From contig JABLXA010000013.1 in NCBI GenBank assembly GCA_013178415.1, forward strand, positions 19,942-83,941: a stretch of DNA of 64,000 nt, read 5' to 3'. Source of the DNA: Bacillota bacterium (GTDB lineage: Bacteria > Bacillota > SHA-98 > Ch115). A model generated the notes under the pieces. That model was not told where the DNA came from and searched no databases. It saw only the letters and a program-made list of their open reading frames with translations. Positions 22,619-30,806 of this stretch are shown here, piece after piece. Positions within the stretch are counted from its first letter, which is position 1, and each line of letters opens with the position of its first letter. Position numbers and translations under genes: made by a program.

Positions 22619-23629
22619 CTATTGCCCCACAGCTTTTGCCTCAGACGTTTCGGCTTTCTGACACTTCATGCACAATGCCCTACCCCAATGTTCCTGGCTG
22701 TATTGCAGCACCTTCTCCGAGATGCTCGCCCCGCACTGGTCGCAAAAGGCGACGTTTTGAGATGCTTTCTTTGTCGTCCTTGCCAGCTCTGACGTGGATT
22801 CCGGCGGGGGAGTAAGGCCCATCAAGTCCGGGAACATCCCACTAGAATCACGCATATCCGAGGGCGTAGTCGCGGATGTCGCAGGTGCCGGCGTGGGTTG
22901 CGCTGGCTTGACTGGTGGCTGCGCCTGTGCCTGTGTTTGTGGCGCACCGTCTGATAGCCATGCCATGATTTCCTTCGCCAGGTCTTCGCCAGGGAGTTTG
23001 AACACACGGTCAGCCAGGGCCTTACACCGGCTCTTGGTGATCACCATGGTGTGATCGAGGTCCATTTCTCCGACGATATCAAACTCGTATTCCGCGCCTT
23101 CGCGGGTGATCGGCGCCATGCCGACTTTCTTGATTTCGGTCTTCCCGCGCTCATTCTCGGTCTGGATGTAATCCATTTTTGAACGCATGGTGGCGATGAT
23201 ATGCAGCTTACTGGCGTGTATAGCTTCGATGAAGTCATTGTGGAGTGGCGTGACGTCTGCCCAGGCAGCATATTTGTTCCCTCCCCGATTGCGCTTTGCA
23301 TACAGCTCCACAAGTTCAAGACAGCCATTCTTGCCGTTCCACTCGTGGGAGATCGAGTCGATGATGAGGCCGTCATAGCCGGCTGCCTCGGCAGCCTTGA
23401 TGGCCTCGATGTAGTTGTTGGGGTGGAAATCGTCCAGTTCCAGGACATCGAAGCTGAACTCGTCAGCATATTTGCTTGCGCTGCCGTGTTCCGTGTCAAT
23501 CACTGCGACCTTCTTGCACATGGCGGTAGCTAACTTCAATGCGGTGTAGGTCTTGCCCGACCCCGCTGGGCCACTTATGCCTATTCGGGCCTTCGCCTGT
23601 CGCTTAGTGGCTTTTTGAAATGTTATCAT
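22619..23629 (-). CDS. Sak4-like RecA-fold ATPase with C-terminal zinc ribbon
   Basis: The ATG at 23629 is chosen (GGAGG 9 nt upstream). About 336 residues. Walker A GPAGSGKT near residue 20, then AVIDTEHGSASKYAD and the Walker B-like GYDGLIIDSISHEW. A Pro/Ala/Thr/Gln-rich linker follows at about 230-275, and the C-terminus has two CxxC pairs (CDQCG, CMKC), a zinc ribbon. Such ATPases (AAA_24/Sak4 group) promote single-strand annealing in phage recombination. It lies directly after a Gam-like gene, forming a recombination module. Confidence 0.75.
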   Translation of the reverse strand: MITFQKATKRQAKARIGISGPAGSGKTYTALKLATAMCKKVAVIDTEHGSASKYADEFSFDVLELDDFHPNNYIEAIKAAEAAGYDGLIIDSISHEWNGKNGCLELVELYAKRNRGGNKYAAWADVTPLHNDFIEAIHASKLHIIATMRSKMDYIQTENERGKTEIKKVGMAPITREGAEYEFDIVGEMDLDHTMVITKSRCKALADRVFKLPGEDLAKEIMAWLSDGAPQTQAQAQPPVKPAQPTPAPATSATTPSDMRDSSGMFPDLMGLTPPPESTSELARTTKKASQNVAFCDQCGASISEKVLQYSQEHWGRALCMKCQKAETSEAKAVGQ

Positions 23630-24212
23630 CGCTGACATCCTCCTTTATGACCACTCTGAACGTAGGAGGCTTTGGATTGACCATGATCCCCGGCACCTGC
23701 TCGCCCTCGTAGACGGTCTTCGTGCCCTCAACCTGCAGGGCCTTTTTCAGTTCCCCCCACTGGGGACGTTCAATGGTCTCGACATATTGGGTTAGATTCC
23801 GCTCCTTGAGCCAGCGTAATAGGATTTGATCATCCCGGACGAATTCAGGTTGGGTTTCACGCATCTGCAACTGTCCATTCGGGAGCTTGTGAGTTTTATG
23901 CTTGGGGTCCTCAGCCAATAGCCCCATGTGATATTCGCGGAGCAATCCTGCGAAAAAGCTCTCCTCCCGTTCGGCACTTTTCTCGATATCATCCAGCCAC
24001 GCCTGGATCTTTCGGACCTCGAGCATTGCAAGTTCCTCAGCCTCAGCGAAACGTCTCCGCGCCTTGGCTATCTTCCTCAGTGCCCAGTCAGCCTGCGCGT
24101 CGTCTTTGATCCGGAACCTCTCGCGCAGAACCTCCTGCGCCTGTTGATCATCCGGGATTTCCTCGGGGGCCTCGTAGGCCCCCAGCAGAACGTCCTCTAA
24201 CGGCATTACCAC
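23604..24212 (-). CDS. Gam-like host-nuclease inhibitor
   Basis: A 202-residue protein. DDAQADWALRKIAKARRRFA and the following helix (LEVRKIQAWLDDIEK) match the Mu-Gam-like family that binds double-stranded DNA ends and blocks exonucleases. Later KTHKLPNGQLQMRETQPEF and EGEQVPGI are family-typical. GTG start at 24212 with GGAGG 8 nt upstream. It overlaps the ATPase gene start. The pair fits a recombination module. Confidence 0.75.
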   Translation of the reverse strand: MVMPLEDVLLGAYEAPEEIPDDQQAQEVLRERFRIKDDAQADWALRKIAKARRRFAEAEELAMLEVRKIQAWLDDIEKSAEREESFFAGLLREYHMGLLAEDPKHKTHKLPNGQLQMRETQPEFVRDDQILLRWLKERNLTQYVETIERPQWGELKKALQVEGTKTVYEGEQVPGIMVNPKPPTFRVVIKEDVSDDNISKSH

Positions 24213-24608
24213 TTACAACGCCTCCTTTGCGGGTATTTCTATCAACCCAGCGCACAGCAGGCGATTTACTCGGTTCCGCAAGTCTACATACGGACTGATG
24301 ACATCATTCAAGATCTGGTCGATGGCCTCGCGGAGTTGCTTCAAAAACGCAGGTGAGATAGATGAGATCGAAAAATCTTGAAACGGATCGGTCTTGATGT
24401 TTGCCTTCACATAACCTTGGCCATCAATGAGAAACGTCACGCTAAACTTGTATCCGCCAAGTTCAAAGCGCCTACCGCAGGTCTCAGGGGCATGGACTTC
24501 ATGGAGATATTTAATGAGCTGGGGAGCGATCCCATGGGTAGTAGGTAATTGCTCGAAACTGATGCCTACTACTAACCCACTTTCGTTATTCAACAACATA
24601 CCTACCAT
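24213..24608 (-). CDS. Phage protein of unknown function
   Basis: The ATG at 24608 overlaps the stop of the zinc protein gene and has GGAGG 10 nt upstream, giving 131 residues; the open frame extends to 24635. The N-terminal part has beta strands (LLNNESGLVVGIS); the C-terminal half is helical (PAFLKQLREAIDQILNDVI). It lies just before the Gam-like gene. No motif recognised. Confidence 0.6.
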   Translation of the reverse strand: MVGMLLNNESGLVVGISFEQLPTTHGIAPQLIKYLHEVHAPETCGRRFELGGYKFSVTFLIDGQGYVKANIKTDPFQDFSISSISPAFLKQLREAIDQILNDVISPYVDLRNRVNRLLCAGLIEIPAKEAL

Positions 24609-24871
24609 AGCTCGTCGTCCTCCTCGGGGTCCCATTCTTGTATCTCAGCCTCAGTGAGACGATCCTCAAGATCCTCCAAATCTTCCTCAGCAAGGTTCGG
24701 CGCGTATTTCTTGATACAGCGTTTGTGAACATAACCGTCTTCCATCGCATATACGCGCTCGGCTGCATATATCTCCCGTCCACATTCCGCGCACATAGCC
24801 GCGACTGGAGCCTCGTCAGGGCAGGCGGTGCGCCAGGAATCGTAGCTAACCGGCAAATCATCCCACAGCAT
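24602..24871 (-). CDS. Small zinc-binding acidic phage protein
   Basis: 89 residues. CAECGREI and YVHKRCIKK give a Cys-Cys-His-Cys zinc site, followed by a strongly acidic C-terminus (EEDLEDLEDRLTEAE). ATG with GAGGTG upstream; its start overlaps the previous gene and its end overlaps the next. Function unknown. Confidence 0.65.
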   Translation of the reverse strand: MLWDDLPVSYDSWRTACPDEAPVAAMCAECGREIYAAERVYAMEDGYVHKRCIKKYAPNLAEEDLEDLEDRLTEAEIQEWDPEEDDELW

Positions 24872-25109
24872 TAGTGATCACCTCACCGGCCACCGCGACT
24901 ACATACGGCTTCTGATCTTTCTCGATCTTCGCGGCAAGTTCTTTTGTAAGCGTAATGAGCCGGTGGCAGTCCTCGATTGTCATTCCAAATAGAGATAGCT
25001 CAGCATTCGAGTAAACAATATCCAGGACGGGTGTGCCGTCGCTCAATATGATGCAACGTCCCTCCAGTGGCCTATCACCATCGTGCTTATGTATCGAGAT
25101 CATATCCAT
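24858..25109 (-). CDS. Small phage early protein
   Basis: 83 residues with GGAGG 9 nt before the ATG. Beta strand-rich N-terminus (RCIILSDGTPVLDIVYS) and a helix (CHRLITLTKELAAKIEK). Position between the excisionase-like gene and the zinc protein gene. No known domain. Confidence 0.6.
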   Translation of the reverse strand: MDMISIHKHDGDRPLEGRCIILSDGTPVLDIVYSNAELSLFGMTIEDCHRLITLTKELAAKIEKDQKPYVVAVAGEVITNAVG

Positions 25110-25147
25110 TTTCTCTACCCTCCTTACCTCTCCCTAGCCGTAGAACC

Positions 25148-25387
25148 TTAAGCCTTCTTCCCCTTCCCGTCAAAGATCTCCCAGGTCGGCTTCTTTCCTT
25201 CATCCATTCGCCGCTTTAGTGCCGCCTTGGGGATCCTCCACAGCCGACCCAGCTTGATGGCGATGTCGCATAGCTCGCCATACCTAATTTCCTCGTAAAC
25301 TCGATTGCGCCCGATCCGCAGGATGCGGGCCACCTCCAGCGGCGTTAGCATGTCTACCTTGCAATCCTCCAGAGTTAGCGGTCTCAT
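25148..25387 (-). CDS. Excisionase-like helix-turn-helix protein
   Basis: About 79 residues from an ATG at 25387 with GGGAG 8 nt upstream; the open frame extends to 25441. MLTPLEVARILRIGRNRVYE, then YGELCDIAIKLGRLWRIP is the winged MerR/HTH_17-type DNA-binding module of phage excisionases. It is the second early gene after Cro. It may aid excision or act as a repressor. Confidence 0.7.
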   Translation of the reverse strand: MRPLTLEDCKVDMLTPLEVARILRIGRNRVYEEIRYGELCDIAIKLGRLWRIPKAALKRRMDEGKKPTWEIFDGKGKKA

Positions 25388-25440
25388 AATGCCATCTCCC
25401 ATCATATTGCTACAGCGAACTTTGGTTGCAGATGCAATCA

Positions 25441-25650
25441 TTAAGTGTAAAAAATATCCTCAAATCTGCAGTCCAAGGCTTTTGCCAATTTCATCGCCGT
25501 TTTCGGACCGGGGTGCCTTGTTCCCCGGTCAATCTGACTCATAAATGGGCTGGATATCTTACTACGCCGGGCCAATTCGTTCAGCGTAAGCCCTTTTTCT
25601 ATCCTACGTCTCAGAAATTCCTCGAACCTGACATTGATCTGGTTTCTCAA
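25441..25650 (-). CDS. Cro-like XRE-family repressor
   Basis: The helix-turn-helix GLTLNELARRSKISSPFMSQ is a Cro/CI type. The TTG at 25650 follows GGGGG by 11 nt and gives 69 residues; the open frame reaches a TTG at 25692, but that codon lies in the operator/start-site region. First gene of the leftward early operon, directly downstream of the promoter and operator set. Confidence 0.65.
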   Translation of the reverse strand: MRNQINVRFEEFLRRRIEKGLTLNELARRSKISSPFMSQIDRGTRHPGPKTAMKLAKALDCRFEDIFYT

Positions 25651-25680
25651 TCTATCTGTTTCCCCCCTTTCGACCAGGTT

Positions 25681-25811
25681 TTGCTTCTGCAAACACTATA
25701 TCATATTCCGATTGCTAATGCAACCACTTTTTTAAAAAAATTTCTTAACCCAGGTGACGCACATATTTTTCGGTTGCACTAGCAAATATACGCATTGATA
25801 TGCACTTGCAA
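25681..25811. promoter_or_regulatory. Immunity region with four TTGC-N4-GCAA operators
   Basis: Four palindromes share TTGC-N4-GCAA: 25681-25692 (TTCT), 25712-25723 (TAAT), 25774-25785 (ACTA) and 25800-25811 (ACTT, first base A). They lie between the divergent Cro and CI genes. The first two flank the leftward promoter, and the last two lie upstream of CI. This is the layout of a lambdoid switch. Confidence 0.7.
25695..25723 (-). promoter_or_regulatory. Leftward early promoter
   Basis: Minus-strand TTGCAT (25718-25723) and TATAGT (25695-25700) are spaced by exactly 17 nt. The -35 lies inside operator 25712-25723, and the start point falls at operator 25681-25692, so repressor binding would block it. 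Confidence 0.8.
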
Positions 25812-25869
25812 GCATATAGATATACGTGCTACATTATTCCTGTGGGAGGGGCAAAAAGGGGGATAACAA

Positions 25870-26226
25870 ATGAGTGCTTTTGGACGTTATCTAAAGAAAC
25901 TACGTGAAGATAGGGACATGTCGATAAGGCAACTAGCGCTTCGTTCCGGCGTTTCAAGCCCCTATATATCTCAGATAGAAACTGGCGCGCGCGGGGTCCC
26001 CAGACCCGAGGTGCTGAAAAAGCTGGCAAGGGGCCTCCGCGTCCCATATATGGAATTGATGAAGGTTGCCGGTTATATCGACGAGGAAGGAGATAAGGAT
26101 AAGCTATCTACTCGCAAGGCAGCCTCACGCAAAGATGGTTACGACACCCCACTATCCCCAGAAGCTCAACGGGCAATCGAAATCATTCTGAACGAACTAC
26201 GGGAACGTGACAAGGAAGGGTTATAA
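25870..26226 (+). CDS. CI-like phage repressor (XRE family)
   Basis: A 118-residue protein. Helix-turn-helix MSIRQLALRSGVSSPYISQI, then a linker and an acidic C-terminus (RAIEIILNELRERDKEGL). It lacks a peptidase domain, so induction likely depends on the ImmA-like neighbour. ATG with AAGGGGG about 9 nt upstream. It maintains lysogeny by binding the TTGC-N4-GCAA operators, by inference from position. Confidence 0.75.
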   Translation: MSAFGRYLKKLREDRDMSIRQLALRSGVSSPYISQIETGARGVPRPEVLKKLARGLRVPYMELMKVAGYIDEEGDKDKLSTRKAASRKDGYDTPLSPEAQRAIEIILNELRERDKEGL

Positions 26227-26256
26227 GCTTGCAGATATAACTGGGGGGCGGCGCCT

Positions 26257-26736
26257 TTGAGTTTCGATCCTTTTGAATATGCAGATAGAATGAAGGTCCG
26301 GTGGTTTACACGTGATCTACCGGATCCTCTTCTTGGCCTCTATGTTGTCGCAAAAGATATCCGTCCAACTATTATCCTTTCTCCTGCATTAAAAGATAAC
26401 GCGCGGCTTCGACGCTGCGTGATGTCGGAAGAACTAGGGCACCATGAAACATCGAGCTTTGACAGCCTGCAATCATACCTTACATATCAAGATCTATTAC
26501 GGGTCTCCCGTGAAGAACACCGCGCGCGCCGCTGGGCGGTGATGCATCTCATACCGGACGATGCGTTGTGGGAACTCGCAGTATCCAATTCAGTGATTAC
26601 TGTCGAGGAAGCCAGCGAAATGTTTGATGTTATTCCTGCTTATATGAATTTGCGACTACAGATATTTCTGTCGGACCATTCTTCCATATTTACCCTCGGA
26701 GAGGGGAGGATATGGGTTTACCAGAAAGAAGCCTGA
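26257..26736 (+). CDS. ImmA/IrrE-like protein next to the repressor
   Basis: 159 residues with a TTG start and GGGGGG upstream. EELGHHETSS resembles the HExGH zinc-protease motif of ImmA, but the first position is Glu rather than His. Its helical C-terminus (FDVIPAYMNLRLQIFL) and place right after CI match the anti-repressor pairs of firmicute elements, where ImmA cuts the repressor on DNA damage. Activity is uncertain because of the altered motif. Confidence 0.6.
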   Translation: MSFDPFEYADRMKVRWFTRDLPDPLLGLYVVAKDIRPTIILSPALKDNARLRRCVMSEELGHHETSSFDSLQSYLTYQDLLRVSREEHRARRWAVMHLIPDDALWELAVSNSVITVEEASEMFDVIPAYMNLRLQIFLSDHSSIFTLGEGRIWVYQKEA

Positions 26737-26762
26737 GTGCGTAGCATGAAGGGGGTGAGATT

Positions 26763-26948
26763 GTGAGGCTCCCGGACAAGTGGAAGCCTATCATTATCGG
26801 TGCATTATTGGGCGCGGTTCTGATGGCGCTCGTCCTCGGACGTTATAAGATCGTCGGAGACGCGGAATCAGTCTACAAGCTAGATCGGCTCACAGGGCGC
26901 GTATGGTGGGTGCTCTATGATTCAATGAAAGAGGTGGAGGTAAGATGA
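26763..26948 (+). CDS. Small membrane protein between repressor and integrase
   Basis: 61 residues, GTG start, membrane segment PIIIGALLGAVLMALVLG and a short cytoplasmic tail. GGGGGTG lies upstream. Its stop overlaps the integrase start (ATGA). Unknown role in lysogeny. Confidence 0.6.
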   Translation: MRLPDKWKPIIIGALLGAVLMALVLGRYKIVGDAESVYKLDRLTGRVWWVLYDSMKEVEVR

Positions 26949-28081
26949 AGGGCCACGTCCGTAAGCATGGGGACGGCTGGCAGGGGGTCGTCTACCAGGG
27001 CAGGGGACCCGACGGCAAGAAGCGGTATAAATATCTGCCTGTCGCCCAAACCCAAAAGCAAGCCCAAAGGATGGTAAACGACATCATTGCTGAGATGAAC
27101 AAGGGAACCTACATAGAACCCACACGGCAGACTGTCGCCGAGTGGTGCCGGGAGTGGCTGGAACTATACACGCGCGGAGTCTCTGAGGGTACCAGGGTGT
27201 GGTATAAAGATGTGATAGAACGTCTCATCGCGCCCGCGATCGGCGGTATACCTCTCGCAAAACTCACAGCAAGCGATGTCCAACGCTGGCTCAACAATGA
27301 GTTAGATCAGGGGTATGCGCCAGATACAGTGCATGGACATTATCGGGTGCTTCGGGCCGCTTTGTTGAAGGCAACCCGCATGAGGAAATTAGCTGTCAAC
27401 CCGCTCCTCGAAGTTGAACCGCCAGCGCGGAAACGAGAGGCGGGGAAAGCCATTACCGCAGAGCAGGCTGAGGCATTCCTAGCGGCCGTACGAGAGCATG
27501 CCCCATATCGTTATACACTCTACCTAACCGCCATGACAATGGGGATGAGGCGGGGTGAAATCCTGGGGTTGCGCTGGTCGGATGTAGACTTCGCGCGCGG
27601 CATGATAAACGTGAGGCAACAATTACATAAGTCATCGACCGTCGCGAATCCTAAGTTCAAAGAGGTAAAAACAAAACATGGCCGACGGGACTTGCCCATG
27701 CCGAGGATGCTGGCAGAGGCCCTAGCGATATATAAAGTTGAACAGGATATGATCAAGCAGGCTCTAGGTAAATCTTACAACCCGTATAATCTCGTGTTCA
27801 CTACGTCTAAAGGAACGCCTATCATGCCGTGTGACCTGACCCGCCAATATAAATCCTTGCTCAAAAAGGCAGGAGTGCCCGAAATACGATTGCATGATCT
27901 GCGTCATACCAACACTACATGGTTGCTCGAAGCAGGAGTCTCTCCAAATGAAGTCGCACGATTCGCCGGGCACGCTGACCCTGCGTTCACCGTGCAAAAA
28001 TACGGCCATACCCTTGAGGATCACTTAACTAGGCCAGCGCGGGTGATAGATGAAATATTGCGTAAAAAAATAGGGGGGTAG
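26945..28081 (+). CDS. int: Tyrosine-family phage integrase
   Basis: 378 residues. An N-terminal arm-binding domain (HVRKHGDGWQGVVYQGRGP), a SAM-like core-binding domain (about 60-160, WLNNELDQGYAPDTVH) and a catalytic domain with Arg202 in GMRRGE, His317/Arg320 in HDLRH, His343 in AGHAD and Tyr353 in QKYGH. It carries out integration and excision. It ends 86 nt before tRNA-Gln, consistent with integration into that tRNA. Confidence 0.95.
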   Translation: MKGHVRKHGDGWQGVVYQGRGPDGKKRYKYLPVAQTQKQAQRMVNDIIAEMNKGTYIEPTRQTVAEWCREWLELYTRGVSEGTRVWYKDVIERLIAPAIGGIPLAKLTASDVQRWLNNELDQGYAPDTVHGHYRVLRAALLKATRMRKLAVNPLLEVEPPARKREAGKAITAEQAEAFLAAVREHAPYRYTLYLTAMTMGMRRGEILGLRWSDVDFARGMINVRQQLHKSSTVANPKFKEVKTKHGRRDLPMPRMLAEALAIYKVEQDMIKQALGKSYNPYNLVFTTSKGTPIMPCDLTRQYKSLLKKAGVPEIRLHDLRHTNTTWLLEAGVSPNEVARFAGHADPAFTVQKYGHTLEDHLTRPARVIDEILRKKIGG

Positions 28082-28097
28082 CAGGGACTTTATCGTC

Positions 28098-28119
28098 GGA
28101 TTGCCACAGGATTGCCACA
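28098..28119. repeat. Tandem 11-bp repeat beside the attachment site
   Basis: GGATTGCCACA occurs twice head to tail (28098-28108, 28109-28119) between integrase and the tRNA. Direct repeats at this place are typical integrase arm-type binding sites. Confidence 0.45.
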
Positions 28120-28124
28120 GGGAC

Positions 28125-28157
28125 AAAAAGAAGGGGTCGCGCGATCTGCGACCCCTT
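28125..28157 (-). terminator. Terminator for tRNA-Gln, in prophage DNA
   Basis: AAGGGGTCGC (28131-28140) pairs with GCGACCCCTT (28148-28157), a 10-bp stem; on the minus strand TTTTTG follows after one C. It lies 10 nt beyond the tRNA 3' end, on the prophage side. On the plus strand no T-run follows. Confidence 0.8.
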
Positions 28158-28166
28158 GAAAATACT

Positions 28167-28205
28167 TGGCTGGGGAGGAGGGACTCGAACCCCCGCACTC
28201 AGATC
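28167..28205. other. Probable attachment site (prophage right end) at tRNA-Gln 3' end
   Basis: The integrase is adjacent, and the 3' half of tRNA-Gln faces the prophage. Tyrosine integrases often use the tRNA 3' segment as the core, with the tRNA rebuilt by the phage. The exact core length cannot be set because the other prophage end is left of the window. Confidence 0.65.
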
Positions 28206-28240
28206 CAGAGTCTGATGTCCTACCGCTAGACGACTCCCCA
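28167..28240 (-). tRNA. tRNA-Gln (anticodon CUG)
   Basis: A 74-nt tRNA: acceptor TGGGGAG/CTCCCCA with discriminator G, encoded CCA, anticodon stem TCAGA/TCTGA with loop CTCTGGA (anticodon CTG), T loop GTTCGAGTC. It is complete at its 3' end, so it is restored after integration. Confidence 0.95.
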
Positions 28241-28277
28241 GCATCAAAAGACAAGTAATAAGAAGTTGTCATCTATA

Positions 28278-28306
28278 ATGATACTTTCCCCAGCTAGAAA
28301 TGTCAA
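28278..28306 (-). promoter_or_regulatory. Promoter of tRNA-Gln
   Basis: Minus-strand TTGACA (28301-28306) and TATCAT (28278-28283) with exact 17-nt spacing, about 37 nt before the tRNA 5' end. Confidence 0.75.
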
Positions 28307-28801
28307 TATGTATGGCGAAACGGCGAAACTACATGCGCGAAATCCTACATCATCCTTTGGCGGTAGTCCCCCGCGCCGCCCAGGCGGCACCGACGGGGAA
28401 TGAAAATGGCGCCCGGCTATTTTCAAGACAGCATGGCTGCCCGGAACCCTGGACAGGAGGAATCTTGCTTGACATGTCGAAAGTAGAGTTATCAAAATAA
28501 GCCGAATTCAATATCGTAATGAACTGGAATCAGAATAGGCATTCATTAACTCTCTCTCGCTATTGTTGTTACCCAATGTCATATTACACTTTGCTGCTTT
28601 AAACCCCTAAATTTATATAATCAGGCATCATAGGCCCCTTGCCTTTTCACCCACTGCATTGCTGACAGGAGCAATGTTCAGTAATTGTCGAGGATCATTG
28701 GATCTTGGCATGAAAGGGGGAAGGCCCAAATGTAGCCAGCTGTGCCCACTTAAGTTGAATCAGAGACGTCGGATTCCCAACAAACAGGAGGTAGGCGAAA
28801 T
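28307..28801. other. Intergenic region without a supported gene
   Basis: About 500 bp between the tRNA-Gln promoter and the solute-binding protein. A TTGACA at 28469 lacks a good -10. The short plus frame at 28300-28500 shows no ribosome site or pattern. The right part is AT-rich and ends in the ribosome site AGGAGG of the next gene. A leader or promoter for that gene probably lies here; nothing else is seen. Confidence 0.5.
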
Positions 28802-30709
28802 ATGAGATCTTCTGCAAAACCTGTTTTCGCTCTGATCATCTCGCCAGCCCTTCTATGCGTTACCGCGCCATTGACAAGCGCAGCTACCCAATATCACGAG
28901 TCACCTCAGCTTGCTCAGTTGGTAAAGGAAGGGAAGCTTCCTGCTGTTGAAAAGAGGCTTCCCAAGGAACCTCTTGTAATAAAGCCAGTCGAGGAGGTGG
29001 GGCAGTACGGAGGCACATGGCGACGAATTGCGATAGGGCCGGGTGATGCGGGGATAATAAGCAATCGGCTGTCCTATGAAAACCTGGTGCGATGGAGTCC
29101 AGATGGTAAGACTGTAGTCCCGAACGTGGCAAAAAGTTGGGAAGCTTCTAAGGACGGGAAATCTTTCACATTCCACCTTCGCGATGGCATGAAATGGTCG
29201 GACGGTCAACCATTTACCGCAGATGATATTCTATTCTGGTACCAGGATGTGCTTTTGAACGAGGAGCTCACACCGACTTTCCCCACATGGCTCTGCACTC
29301 GCGGTGTGCCCGGTAAGGTAGAAAAAGTTGATACCAATACCATAAGATTCAGCTTTGCCCACCCATATGGCCTTTTCCCTATGATGCTCGCCGGACCCGT
29401 GGGTGGAGGAATCACCCAATATCCAAAGCATTATCTGAAGAACTTTCACCCCAAATATGTCCCCAAGGCAGAACTTGAAAAGGCTGCAAAAGCCGCTGGT
29501 TTTGACTTGTGGTACCAGTTCTTTTGGGATAGACAAAGCTGGCAGAACCCCAGCTGTCCCAGGATATGGCCTTGGATACCAAAACGTGTGCCTCCATCAA
29601 CGCCAGTAGTCTGTGAAAGGAATCCATACTACTGGAAGGTAGATACAAAGGGTAATCAGCTTCCGTATATCGATAACATAAGTTTTGATATCGTATCGGA
29701 CATCGAGACGCTCAACGTGAAGGCAGTCGCCGGCGAAGTAGACATGCAGCTCCGTCACATCTTGTGGGAGAACTATACATTGTATATGACCAATCGAAAA
29801 CAGGGAGATTATAGGGTGCTCAAGTGGACATCCGCCGAAGGCTCAAATGCGCTTTTGATGTTCAATCTCAATGATAAGGATCCGGTATTGAGAAAACTCA
29901 TTGAAGATCGACGTTTCCGCATCGCGCTTTCCCAAGCTATAAATCGCGATGAGATCAACGAGATATGCTACCTCGGCATGGGTGAACCGAGACAGGCAGC
30001 CGTCATCAAAGAAAGCCCCTATTATGAGGAAGAATTCGCAAAGGCTTACGCACAGTATGACCCAGCCCGAGCCAACAAGATCCTTGATGAGATGGGTCTC
30101 ATGAAACGAGACAAAGAAGGATTCAGACTCCGGCCAGATGGCAAGACATTAAGCCTTACCATAGAATATGCGCCTGTATTTGGACCATGGCGTGATGTTG
30201 TGGCCATGGTGAAGAAATACTGGGAGACTGTGGGAGTGAAGACGATCGTCAAGGAAGAGAGTAGGGATCTATTCAGCCCACGGGCCATGGCTGGTGATTT
30301 AGATGTCGGCGTGTGGACTATGGATCGCTGCTTCACGCCGCTCATCGAGATGCTCTACTGGATGCCGATAGAGGGTGGCACCCCGCCGAGCACTGGTATT
30401 CAGTACTGGAGGTGGTATAGAACCAGAGGGAAAGAAGGAGAAAAGCCTCCTGCTGAGATTCAAAAGATCTATGAACTCTATGATAAAATAATTGAGGCGA
30501 TTGATGATAGTGAGAGGATTCGCCTTGCAAAGGAGATTATGCGCATTAATGCAGAGAACATCTGGAATATCGGCCTGGTGGGAGGGTTGCCTCACATTGT
30601 GATCGTGAAGAATAACTTCAGGAATGTCCCGGAGAAGGCCATTTCTGATTGGCTCCAGCTGACCCCGGGCAACACTGCGCCAGAGCAGTACTTCATTAAG
30701 AAGAAATAG
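28802..30709 (+). CDS. ABC transporter substrate-binding protein, family 5
   Basis: A 635-residue secreted protein. A signal peptide covers the first ~28 residues (FALIISPALLCVTAPLTSA); no clear lipobox is visible. The body matches the peptide/oligosaccharide-binding SBP_bac_5 type: YENLVRWSPDGKTVVPNVAK near the N-terminus, WSDGQPFTADDILF, then RFRIALSQAINRDEI late in the protein. The nearest relatives seem to be sugar- or oligopeptide-binding forms. No permease or ATPase gene is adjacent, so the transporter partners are elsewhere or it serves another role. AGGAGG precedes the ATG. A terminator follows. Confidence 0.85.
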   Translation: MRSSAKPVFALIISPALLCVTAPLTSAATQYHESPQLAQLVKEGKLPAVEKRLPKEPLVIKPVEEVGQYGGTWRRIAIGPGDAGIISNRLSYENLVRWSPDGKTVVPNVAKSWEASKDGKSFTFHLRDGMKWSDGQPFTADDILFWYQDVLLNEELTPTFPTWLCTRGVPGKVEKVDTNTIRFSFAHPYGLFPMMLAGPVGGGITQYPKHYLKNFHPKYVPKAELEKAAKAAGFDLWYQFFWDRQSWQNPSCPRIWPWIPKRVPPSTPVVCERNPYYWKVDTKGNQLPYIDNISFDIVSDIETLNVKAVAGEVDMQLRHILWENYTLYMTNRKQGDYRVLKWTSAEGSNALLMFNLNDKDPVLRKLIEDRRFRIALSQAINRDEINEICYLGMGEPRQAAVIKESPYYEEEFAKAYAQYDPARANKILDEMGLMKRDKEGFRLRPDGKTLSLTIEYAPVFGPWRDVVAMVKKYWETVGVKTIVKEESRDLFSPRAMAGDLDVGVWTMDRCFTPLIEMLYWMPIEGGTPPSTGIQYWRWYRTRGKEGEKPPAEIQKIYELYDKIIEAIDDSERIRLAKEIMRINAENIWNIGLVGGLPHIVIVKNNFRNVPEKAISDWLQLTPGNTAPEQYFIKKK

Positions 30710-30745
30710 GAGAAGAATTAGGATGAATTCTGAATAGGAAGCGAC

Positions 30746-30790
30746 GGCCTGGTGATCTGCAACTTATATCCCGGATCGCCAGGCCTTTTG
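30746..30790 (+). terminator. Rho-independent terminator
   Basis: GGCCTGGTGATC (30746-30757) pairs with GATCGCCAGGCC (30774-30785) with one mismatch, followed by TTTT. It lies between the convergent solute-binding and phosphoesterase genes. Confidence 0.75.
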
Positions 30791-30806
30791 GTTATCACCA
30801 GCGCGA

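Noticed and set aside
28300..28500. 66-residue plus ORF after tRNA-Gln
   Set aside because: No ribosome site and no recognisable pattern; it overlaps the tRNA promoter.
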